NCBI GenBank assembly: GCA_017303575.1 | Contig: JAFLCL010000014.1 | Span: 1 to 64,000, forward strand | DNA from: Deltaproteobacteria bacterium | Lineage (GTDB): Bacteria; Myxococcota_A; Polyangia; Polyangiales; Sandaracinaceae | Direction: 5' to 3' | DNA: 64,000 bases | In this document: one piece after another, positions 50,925 to 58,288 of the stretch | Position numbering within the stretch: the stretch's first letter is position 1 | How the letters are laid out: each line of letters opens with the position of its first letter | Position numbers and translations under genes: made by a program | Notes under the pieces: model-generated | What the model saw: the letters and a program-made list of their open reading frames with translations, nothing else | Databases searched by the model: none | What the model was told of the DNA's origin: nothing

Positions 50925-53687
50925 TCACTGGCAGCGGCCGGCCTCACACGCGCCGCTGCCGCATCGATCGCTCTCACCCGTGACGTCGCAGCTCTGGCCG
51001 CGCTCGCGCACCGCACGAAGGCGGACGTGGATCGCGTAGTCGAGCCCGCCGGTCTCGAAGCGTGGGTCGGGCCGGATCGCCGACGCGAGCACGAACCATC
51101 GCGAGGCGGACAGGACATCACGCAGCTCGACGCGCGGGCGGCGTGACTCCGCGCTGCGATCGTCGTTGCATCCACCCTCAGGCATCGCCGAGGGACGCGG
51201 GTCGAGGCAGTCGCTGCGCACCGAGAGCACCATGTCCGCAGGCGCGCTGCGCTCCTCGGTCGGCTCGGTCGTGATCACCAGATCCCAGCGGCCCTGTGGC
51301 ACCACGACGACGTGGACGTCCTCGCGACCGCGCGCGAACGACTCGGCGCAGCTGGTCTCGAACAGCGCGTAGCCCGCAGGAAGGGTGCGCTCGATTCGCA
51401 GCTCCGGCTGCGCTGCGTCGAGCACGATCTCGTGGGCCTGACCGCACGCGAGCTGACGTTCTTCCGAGGCCGTGCACAGGCCGCTCGCCGCGCACTCGAG
51501 CTCGGCCGCGCAGACGTGCGTGACGTCGCACGCAGCGCCCGGGCCGACGAGCTCGGCGCGCGCGAGCTCGACGGTGACAGGGGCGGTCGTGTTCCCTGCA
51601 CGATCGACGAGCGCGACCTCGGCGCGCCTCGCGCGAAAGAGCGCCTCGAGATCCACGCTCGCCGCGAGCCACCGACCTCCCCCCGACACGAACGGCTGAT
51701 GCTGGAGCGGGAGCAGGACCGTCTGGCTCGACAGCGGAACACGCTCGCCCCGCGCGACGAGCGCGATCGGCTCGCTCACTTCGTCGAGCAGACGGAGCTG
51801 CACGCGATCGGCATCGAGATCGACGTCGTGGCCTACGACGTCGACGACGACCGAGTCGCCCGCGACCGACGCGCGCGCGGACTCCAGCGTCGGTGGTGCG
51901 GCGGCGTGCGCCCACACGTCGAGCATGACGGGTCCTCGATCGGCCATGCCGTCGACACCCATGCCGAACCCGCTCACCACGAGCGTGACAGTGCTGCCGC
52001 CGCGCACGGAGAAGGCGCCGCGTGCCCGTCGATCGTGACCGTGATCGTCCGCCGTGAAGAACGGGCGCGCCTCCGCGAGGTCGGATCGACACGCGCCCTC
52101 GAACGCCGCGAGGATGGTGTCGAAGCGCGCGTCGGTGCCCTCGCCTGCCGTCGAGACCTCGAGCGTCGTGCGTTCATCACCGGGGACGTCGATCTCGATC
52201 ACCGCGTCAGGCGCACGCGCGCCCTCGGGGCTGCGCAGGCCGCGCAACGCGAAGCGCGCGCTCGACGAAGACGTGTCGAGCCCGACAGGGACCGTCTCGC
52301 CCATGCGCGCGACGACCCGCGTGAGCCCGGCGCACGGATCGACAGGAGGGCTCGGTGCCACGACCGCGGGCGCAGGCGCTGCCGCGGAGGAGGTCGTCTC
52401 GTCGGACGTCCTCGAAGGAACGATCCAGCCCGCGACGAACGACACCATGCCGACGGCGACGGCGACGACCGCCACCACACCGATCCAGATCAGCGTCGCT
52501 CCGAACGATGACGACGGCCGCGGCGCACCGCCCGTCCCCGACACGACGGCCTCGCTCGCGGCCGGAGCGAGGCTCGGAACGCCCACGGGCGGCCCGACGG
52601 GCTCCGGTGGCGGGGTGCTCGTGACGGACCTCCGCGAACGCGACGCGGGAGCGCGCGTCTCGGCCTCGAGCCCCGCGTCCTTCGTGATCTCCGGCGCACC
52701 GCTCTCACGAGGTGCGACCGACGTGCGGCCCGGTGACGTGACGAGCTTGCGCTCGTTCTCGAGCTGACGCGCGAACTGCGACTCGACGATGGCTGCGAGA
52801 TCACCGGCCTCGACGCGAAGCGCCGCGGGCACGGCGTTCGAGATCGCACGTCGAAACGCCTGCGCGGTCGCGAAACGATCGTCGGCGTTCGGCGAGAGCG
52901 CCGTGAGGATCACGTGATCGAGATCCTTCGGAACGTCGGGGCGCAGCGTGCTCGGCGCGATCACCTTCGGGGCACGCGCGAGCTCGAGCGCTTCGATGTC
53001 GTTGTCGCCCTCGATGAAGCGGCGCTGCACGAGCATCTCGAAGAGCACGATGCCGAGGGCGTAGACGTCGGTGCGCCGATCGATCGGCCGTCCCCACGCC
53101 TGCTCGGGCGACATGTAGCGGACCTTGCCCTTGAGCGCGCCCGCCTCGGTCTCCTGCAGTCGACCTCGCGCGCGCGCGACGCCGAAGTCGATCAGCTTCA
53201 CGTGACCTGCCTCGGACAGGAGCACGTTCTGCGGAGAGACATCGCGGTGCACGACCTCGAGCGGCACGCCGTCGTCTCCGCGCAGCTCGTGCGCGGCGTG
53301 GAGGCCATCGGCGACCTTCATCGCGATCGCGCAGCAGGCCGCGACGTCCATCGGGATCGCGCCCTGCACGAGCTTGCCGAGCAGCGCCGAGAGCGGCACG
53401 CCGAGCACGTACTCCATCGCGAGGTAGAGGATTCCGTCGGTCTCGCCCAGATCCTCGACGTGCACGACGTGCGGATCCTCGATGCGCGCCGACAATCGCG
53501 CTTCGTCGAGGAACATCTCGACGAACGAGGGATCGCTCGCCAGGTGTGGGTGGATGACCTTGATCGCCACGGGCTTCGAGAAGCCCAGCGCGCCCGCGCG
53601 TCGCGCGAGGTAGAGCGCCGCCATCCCGCCCGAGCGCAGCGGCGCGAGGATCTCGTACTCGCCGACCCGCGCTCCCGGCTCGAGCAT
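50925..53687 (-). CDS. Membrane Ser/Thr kinase with large periplasmic C-terminus
   Basis: 920 residues from ATG 53687, overlapping the upstream kinase stop (TGATG); GTG 53696 is possible. Kinase domain about 5-280: LRSGGMAALYLARR, VAIKVIHPHL, HRDVSPQN (Ser in place of Lys), LIDFGVAR, SPEQAWG. Pro-rich linker, a membrane helix near 395-420, then about 500 extracytoplasmic residues with no known domain: beta-rich segments, then Cys pairs (CDVTHVCAAELECA; CDVTGESDRCGSGACEAGRC at the end). A large sensor domain exposed to the periplasm is inferred. Coupled to the kinase at 55927. Confidence 0.9.
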   Translation of the reverse strand: MLEPGARVGEYEILAPLRSGGMAALYLARRAGALGFSKPVAIKVIHPHLASDPSFVEMFLDEARLSARIEDPHVVHVEDLGETDGILYLAMEYVLGVPLSALLGKLVQGAIPMDVAACCAIAMKVADGLHAAHELRGDDGVPLEVVHRDVSPQNVLLSEAGHVKLIDFGVARARGRLQETEAGALKGKVRYMSPEQAWGRPIDRRTDVYALGIVLFEMLVQRRFIEGDNDIEALELARAPKVIAPSTLRPDVPKDLDHVILTALSPNADDRFATAQAFRRAISNAVPAALRVEAGDLAAIVESQFARQLENERKLVTSPGRTSVAPRESGAPEITKDAGLEAETRAPASRSRRSVTSTPPPEPVGPPVGVPSLAPAASEAVVSGTGGAPRPSSSFGATLIWIGVVAVVAVAVGMVSFVAGWIVPSRTSDETTSSAAAPAPAVVAPSPPVDPCAGLTRVVARMGETVPVGLDTSSSSARFALRGLRSPEGARAPDAVIEIDVPGDERTTLEVSTAGEGTDARFDTILAAFEGACRSDLAEARPFFTADDHGHDRRARGAFSVRGGSTVTLVVSGFGMGVDGMADRGPVMLDVWAHAAAPPTLESARASVAGDSVVVDVVGHDVDLDADRVQLRLLDEVSEPIALVARGERVPLSSQTVLLPLQHQPFVSGGGRWLAASVDLEALFRARRAEVALVDRAGNTTAPVTVELARAELVGPGAACDVTHVCAAELECAASGLCTASEERQLACGQAHEIVLDAAQPELRIERTLPAGYALFETSCAESFARGREDVHVVVVPQGRWDLVITTEPTEERSAPADMVLSVRSDCLDPRPSAMPEGGCNDDRSAESRRPRVELRDVLSASRWFVLASAIRPDPRFETGGLDYAIHVRLRAVRERGQSCDVTGESDRCGSGACEAGRCQ

Positions 53688-55927
53688 CAGGGGCACGTCT
53701 GTCCCAAGCCCTCGAGCACCTCGCGCACGTCGGCGATCGCGGGGTGATCGGGCGCCAGGCGGCAGAAGCGCTGGTAGTCGCGGATCGCCTCGGTGCGCTC
53801 GCCGAGCCGGAGGAGACAGTCCGCGCGACGTCGCAGCGCGATCGGAGTCGCACCTTGCGCGATCAGGTCGTCGAGGATGTCGACGCAGCCCGTCGGATCG
53901 CCGCCCCGAAGCGCACGCGTCGCGAGGGAGAGTGGATCCATCGGCTCCTCCTCGGGCGTCGGGTCGTTGCTCGCGTTGCCTCCGCCGGCGCCTCCGCCGG
54001 TGCGTCGTGCGCGCGCCGCGTCCGGCTCGTCCGAGAGGGCGCCCGCGTCGACGGGCTCACGGTCGCGCCCCGAGGTCACGACACGATCGGGCCTGGTCGG
54101 ATCGCGACCGGCGGGGAGCTCGACCGGAGCGTCCGGCGGGATCACGGCCGCGTCGGGGCTCGCGGCATCCGGCGTCGCGACGAGCCGCGGCGGGGGAGGC
54201 GTCGAGTCGTGGTTCGGCTGCCACCAGTGATAGAGCGCGATCGCGGCCCCCGCGGTGAGCCCTCCGGCGAGGAGGCCGATCACGAGGATGCTGATCCACC
54301 AGAACCGCCCGCTGCTCGGCGGCGGGAGCGAGGCCGTGTCCATGGGCGCCGGGTGGTCGTACGCGTTCGGTCGTGGAGGGAGCGGCGCGACAGCCGGCAC
54401 GACCGGTGTCGCCATCGATGCCACGGGCGGAAGCTCGGAGATGGACGTGCGCGGGATCGATCGAGGGCTCTCGTGTCCGACCTGCGGAAGACCGCCCGTG
54501 GGGCTCGGGGAGCCCGCCGAATCCGACAGTGGCTGTGAACTCCCGGGCGCGAGGCCCGCGGCAGCCGACACCATGCCTGACGATGCCATTCCGGAAGGTG
54601 GCAATCCCGAAGGTGCCAATCCCGTGGGAGCCAATCCGGTGGGGGCCAATCCCGAAGGTGCCAATGCAGAGGGGGTGGGACCGGAGAGTGGCGGTCCCGA
54701 GGGTGCCAATCCCATCGGGGCCGATGCCATGGGTGCCAGGGCCGGCGAGGGAGCCAGCGCCGTCGCCGCCAGCGGCAACGCGCTCGAGACGCCGAGCTCG
54801 GTCGGCTGCCGCGCGGGCGTGCCCGGTGCGATCGGAAGACCGTCCGCGTCGAACGCCATCGGCATCATCACGGTCGCGGGCGGCGGCGGTGCCGTGAACG
54901 CGGGCAGCTCGGTGAACGTGCCCGGCTTCATCGCCGAGATCGACACCTCTCCAGCAGGGGGCAGCTGTGCGTGGATCACGCCGCTGAGCTCGTCTTCCAT
55001 GCGCACCGAGCCGAGCGCCCGTGTGTCGAGGCCCTTGCGCGGCGCGAGACGAAACGCCTCGTCGATGCCCGCCGCGTCGAGGAACGCATCCGCCAGCTCA
55101 CGCGCCGTTCCGAAGCGCGCCTCCCTGTTTCGCGCCATCGCGCGCATCACCACCGCCTCGATGGCGGGGCTGAGCTCGGGCCGCACGGTGCGCAGCGGCG
55201 CGACCTTTCCGTGGAGGATCGCGACGATGAGATCGGTGGGTGTCGACGCGAGGAAGGGCGGCGTGCCGGCGAGCGCCTCGTAGAGGATCACGCCGAGCGC
55301 GTAGACGTCGATGCGCGGATCGACGTCCACCTCTGCGCCGAGCTGCTCGGGCGACATGTAGCGTGGCGTGCCGAGGATCTGCCCCGTCTGGGTGAGCTTC
55401 TCGCCGTACCAGACCTTCGAGATGCCGAAGTCGAGCAGCTTCACGCGCAGCGCGCCCTCCCGGCCGCTCGCGTGGTCGGGCACGAGGAAGACGTTGTCGG
55501 GCTTGAGGTCGCGGTGGACGACCGCCTGCGCATGCGCGGCGGCAAGCCCCGCGACGATGCCCGCGACGATCGGCGCGAGCTCCGTGGGCAGCATGGGCCG
55601 ACGCTTCATGCGTGTGCCGAGCGTCTCGCCTTCGAGCAGCTCCATGACGAGGAAGACGCCGCCCTCGATCTCGTAGGCCGACTCGACCGCGACGATCGCC
55701 TTGTGGCGCAGCGCGCTCAGGACCTCGCCCTCGCGCTTGAGGCGGGCGACCGCCTCGCGGTTGTTGGCGGTCTGGCCGCGCAGGATCTTCACCGCGACGA
55801 CACGGTCGGTCGTGAGGTCCGTGGCGCGGAAGACCTCCGCCATCGCACCCGCGCCCACGAGCGCATCGAGGCGATACCGTCCGACGAGGACGGTGCCGAG
55901 GATGGCCGCGGGATCCGGGCGCGACAT
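53687..55927 (-). CDS. Membrane Ser/Thr kinase with Pro/Ala repeat linker and TPR-like end
   Basis: 746 residues from ATG 55927. Kinase domain about 12-280 is canonical: VGAGAMAEVFRA, VVAVKILRGQ, HRDLKPDN (RD, Lys kept), LLDFGISK, SPEQLGAE. Residues about 396-447 are degenerate LAP[ST]G pentapeptides. One membrane helix near 565 (FWWISILVIGLLAGGLTAGA), then an Asp/Pro stalk and a C-terminal TPR-like unit (ALRRRADCLLRLGERTEAIRDYQRF quoted in part: CLLRLGERTEAIRDYQRF). Coupled by TGATG to the next kinase, so the pair likely works together. Promoter TTGACG-18-GATCAT lies upstream. Confidence 0.92.
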   Translation of the reverse strand: MSRPDPAAILGTVLVGRYRLDALVGAGAMAEVFRATDLTTDRVVAVKILRGQTANNREAVARLKREGEVLSALRHKAIVAVESAYEIEGGVFLVMELLEGETLGTRMKRRPMLPTELAPIVAGIVAGLAAAHAQAVVHRDLKPDNVFLVPDHASGREGALRVKLLDFGISKVWYGEKLTQTGQILGTPRYMSPEQLGAEVDVDPRIDVYALGVILYEALAGTPPFLASTPTDLIVAILHGKVAPLRTVRPELSPAIEAVVMRAMARNREARFGTARELADAFLDAAGIDEAFRLAPRKGLDTRALGSVRMEDELSGVIHAQLPPAGEVSISAMKPGTFTELPAFTAPPPPATVMMPMAFDADGLPIAPGTPARQPTELGVSSALPLAATALAPSPALAPMASAPMGLAPSGPPLSGPTPSALAPSGLAPTGLAPTGLAPSGLPPSGMASSGMVSAAAGLAPGSSQPLSDSAGSPSPTGGLPQVGHESPRSIPRTSISELPPVASMATPVVPAVAPLPPRPNAYDHPAPMDTASLPPPSSGRFWWISILVIGLLAGGLTAGAAIALYHWWQPNHDSTPPPPRLVATPDAASPDAAVIPPDAPVELPAGRDPTRPDRVVTSGRDREPVDAGALSDEPDAARARRTGGGAGGGNASNDPTPEEEPMDPLSLATRALRGGDPTGCVDILDDLIAQGATPIALRRRADCLLRLGERTEAIRDYQRFCRLAPDHPAIADVREVLEGLGQTCP
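54588..54740 (-). repeat. Coding 15-bp tandem repeats in the kinase linker
   Basis: About ten degenerate copies of a 15-bp unit reading LAPSG/LAPTG on the minus strand. Codons such as TTG and A/T-ending Pro/Ser codons are used here, unlike the surrounding GC3-rich coding, pointing to recent slippage expansion. Confidence 0.7.
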
Positions 55928-55938
55928 GGAGGCCGGCG

Positions 55939-55968
55939 ATGATCCGTCCGCCCGCGCGCGGGCGTCAA
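55939..55968 (-). promoter_or_regulatory. Promoter of the kinase pair
   Basis: Minus strand: TTGACG (55968-55963), 18-bp spacer, GATCAT (55944-55939), then 11 nt to ATG 55927. Confidence 0.5.
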
Positions 55969-55980
55969 CGGCGAAGGCGC

Positions 55981-57102
55981 TCACCAGCCGCGCTGGATGC
56001 GCCCCGCGACGTGAGCCTCGCGCGCGGTGACGAGGGGATCGTCCGAGGCCGCGATGACCGTGGCGCGCGAGAGCTCGACGAGGTTGCGGAGACCGCAGGT
56101 GAAGAGGATCACGCGCAGCTCTTGGACGAGCGTCCGAAGGAACGCCTCGGCCTTGGCCTCGCTCTCCTCGGCAGCGATCAAGAGCGGAGCCGCGAGCGCG
56201 ACGGCGTCGGCACCGAGCGCGAGGGCGATCGCGACGTCCATGCCGGTGCGCACGCCACCCGAGGCGATGACCACGCGCTCGCGCATCGCATCGCGCGCGA
56301 GCACCGTCGCATCGACCGTCGGCACACCGTGGCCGCCGAGGCGCATGCCGATCGTCTGCTGCGCGCTCCCCTCGGGCGCACGGTGGCTCTCGACCTTGGA
56401 CCACGAGGTGCCGCCGACGCCCGCGACCTCCACACCCGCGATCGCGAGCGGCGCGAGCTTGCGCAGCGTGCGCCGCGAGAGGCCAGCACCGCACTCCTTG
56501 ACCACGACCGGAACCCCGATCGCGCGCGCGAGCTGATCGATCTTGGGCGCGAGCGAGCCGAACCGCGTGTCGCCTTCGGGCTGAACGGCTTCCTGCAGCG
56601 GGTTGAGGTGCACGTTGAGCGCGTCGGCCGACACGCGCGCGATCGCCTCGCGCACGGCCTCGACGTCCACGCCATAGTTGAGCTGCACAGCCCCCACGTT
56701 ACCGAACACCAGCGGGATGTCGGGCGCGTGCACCTTCACGTCGAAGGTCGAGGCGAGCGAGGGGTCGACGATCATCGCGCGCTGAGAGCCGAGCGCGAGG
56801 CCCACGCCGACCTTCGCTGCGACGCGCGCGAGGCGCTCGTTCACGCGGCCCGCGCGCGGCGAGCCCCCGGTCATCGCGCCGATCACCAGCGGCGCCGCGA
56901 GCTTCTTGCCGAGCAAGGTCGTGCCGAGATCGACCTCGTCGAGATCGATCTCGGGCAGCGCGTCGTACTCGAGGGTGAAGCGATCGAAGCCCAGCGCGAG
57001 ACCACCGAAGGCGACGTCCTTCTTCGCGACGACGTCGAGGTGCTGATCCTTGCGGGTGGAGACGATCTCGCTCTCACCGGCCATCGTGTCGGGGGAAGCC
57101 AT
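55981..57102 (-). CDS. fni: Type 2 isopentenyl-diphosphate delta-isomerase
   Basis: 373 residues. Family motifs: TRKDQHLDVV at the start, PLVIGAMTGGSPRAGRVN, GSQRAM, NVHLNPLQEAVQPEGDT, VVVKECGAGLS, GVEVAGVGGTSW and ASGGVRTGMDVA. The enzyme uses FMN and NADPH to interconvert IPP and DMAPP, so the organism probably makes isoprenoids by the mevalonate pathway, as myxobacteria do. No pathway partner is adjacent. TACGAC ends 7 nt before ATG. Confidence 0.93.
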   Translation of the reverse strand: MASPDTMAGESEIVSTRKDQHLDVVAKKDVAFGGLALGFDRFTLEYDALPEIDLDEVDLGTTLLGKKLAAPLVIGAMTGGSPRAGRVNERLARVAAKVGVGLALGSQRAMIVDPSLASTFDVKVHAPDIPLVFGNVGAVQLNYGVDVEAVREAIARVSADALNVHLNPLQEAVQPEGDTRFGSLAPKIDQLARAIGVPVVVKECGAGLSRRTLRKLAPLAIAGVEVAGVGGTSWSKVESHRAPEGSAQQTIGMRLGGHGVPTVDATVLARDAMRERVVIASGGVRTGMDVAIALALGADAVALAAPLLIAAEESEAKAEAFLRTLVQELRVILFTCGLRNLVELSRATVIAASDDPLVTAREAHVAGRIQRGW

Positions 57103-57159
57103 GCGCGCGGTCGTAGCACGCGAACGCGGCGCGAATGTCGTGGACGCTTCGCGCTCGCG

Positions 57160-57324
57160 GAGCTCAAAGACCGAGAAAGGATCGCTCTCGGGCGCGGGAT
57201 TGTTGGGGCGCCACGCGGCGGGGTCTGCGCAGCAGACCCCTGGAGCGGGAGTGAGGAGGAGTCTTCGACGATCGAACGACGGGGAGCTCGAGGGGCCAGA
57301 GGTCCCTCGACCCAGGCAAACTCA
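57160..57324 (-). repeat. Stop-codon-capping structured repeat, copy B
   Basis: Minus strand starts TGAGTTTGCCTGGG; its TGA is the stop of the gene at 57322. The block to GAGCTCCCCGTCG matches copy A. The central stem is GGGGTCTGC/GCAGACCCC with the same 3-nt loop as copy A (57220-57240), so stem bases differ in pairs. The distal end keeps only a partial TTTCTCGGTCTTTGAG. Confidence 0.8.
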
Positions 57325-57975
57325 GCCGCCGACTCCGAACGAGCCGCCGGCACGAATCACGAACTGGTAGTTCCACAGATCGAAGCTCGGCCCGCCTGCG
57401 CGCGACGGGTAGGAGACGTACTGGAGCATCGGGCCGACATCGACGAAGAAGCCGACGATGTCGTTGACGTTCGCGCGTAGACCGACGCGACCCCCGCCGG
57501 TGACTCCGACGCCCGTCTCGAGCGCAACGGCCCCCACCGACTCCGCGAAGCGGTTGTGCGGAAGGCTCACCGACGGTCCGATCGGGAGGCCGAAGTAGAC
57601 CTCCGCGTGCCACGGATGATCGCCGAACGGGATCCGCACGCGCGGCATGAAGAGGAAGTCGACGCTCACGTTGTAGCTGTCGCTCGCGCGCCCGACGGTC
57701 CATCCGTACGCCTCGACGGCGCCTCCCAGGGAGAAGGTGGGGTTCAGAGGGATCTCGAGCTCCACGCCGCCTCCGAACCCGGGCTCCATGCCACTGCGCT
57801 GCGTGGGCCCCCCGCCGCCCCTGCCTTCGAGCTCGCCGCCCACCGCGAGGCGGAAGTGGAAGCCGATCTTCGGATACATCGGATCGTGCGCGAGGCTCGT
57901 CGAGGGCAGGGACAGAGACGCAGCGATTCCGATGATCGCGAGCGCGGACGTGAGACCAAGGTTGTTCCAAGACAT
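57322..57975 (-). CDS. Small outer-membrane beta-barrel-like protein
   Basis: 217 residues from ATG 57975. Signal peptide MSWNNLGLTSALAIIGIAAS ends near LAHDP. Alternating strands (GFHFRLAVGGELEG, VELEIPLNPTFSLGGAVEAY, VGAVALETGVGVTGGGRVGL) and loops with Gly/Pro fit an eight-strand barrel; the last strand ends FGVGG rather than with an aromatic residue. GAGAG is 8 nt before ATG. Stop lies in repeat copy B. A sigma54-type promoter is upstream. Function unknown. Confidence 0.75.
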   Translation of the reverse strand: MSWNNLGLTSALAIIGIAASLSLPSTSLAHDPMYPKIGFHFRLAVGGELEGRGGGGPTQRSGMEPGFGGGVELEIPLNPTFSLGGAVEAYGWTVGRASDSYNVSVDFLFMPRVRIPFGDHPWHAEVYFGLPIGPSVSLPHNRFAESVGAVALETGVGVTGGGRVGLRANVNDIVGFFVDVGPMLQYVSYPSRAGGPSFDLWNYQFVIRAGGSFGVGG

Positions 57976-58042
57976 GTGGGCACTCTCGTGGGAGGAGGCC
58001 GGCGCGCACCGAGCGCGCGTGACCGGCGGATGGCGGCGCCTG

Positions 58043-58058
58043 AGCAAGTTCAGGCCCA
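58043..58058 (-). promoter_or_regulatory. Candidate sigma54 (-24/-12) promoter
   Basis: Minus strand TGGGCCT-GAAC-TTGCT: GG and GC are correctly 10 bp apart and TTGC is exact. It would drive the barrel gene with a leader of about 58 nt. The 313-bp gap 57976-58288 otherwise contains the direct repeats at 58117-58160 and the P5CDH promoter. Confidence 0.45.
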
Positions 58059-58116
58059 CCCCCTCGAAGACCACGAAGCCCACGCATTCTCGCGACAGCC
58101 TGCGCGCTGCTCCTCC

Positions 58117-58160
58117 GAAACGACTTGGTCGCACCCCATCAGAAACGATCTGGTCGCTCC
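58117..58160. promoter_or_regulatory. Two 19-bp direct repeats, possible activator sites
   Basis: GAAACGACTTGGTCGCACC (58117-58135) and GAAACGATCTGGTCGCTCC (58142-58160), 16/19 identical, 25 bp apart start to start. They lie 60-100 bp upstream of the -24 element, where enhancer-binding proteins act, but could serve the plus-strand gene instead. Confidence 0.45.
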
Positions 58161-58252
58161 GCGAGGCGACGGTCCGTCGAAGCCGACCGATCGAGCCGAG
58201 GCGCCACGAGCTCACAAGGACGCCTCACCCGCTCCACCCTTCGCGGCGCCCT

Positions 58253-58280
58253 TTGAACGACCTCGCGGCGGCGGTACCGT
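58253..58280 (+). promoter_or_regulatory. Leaderless-type promoter of the P5CDH operon
   Basis: TTGAAC (58253-58258), 16-bp spacer, TACCGT (58275-58280), 8 nt, ATG 58289. Confidence 0.5.
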
Positions 58281-58288
58281 GCCGCGCC

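Noticed and set aside
54588..54740. Intergenic satellite or origin iterons
   Set aside because: The tract lies inside the kinase coding frame and keeps frame in 15-bp steps.
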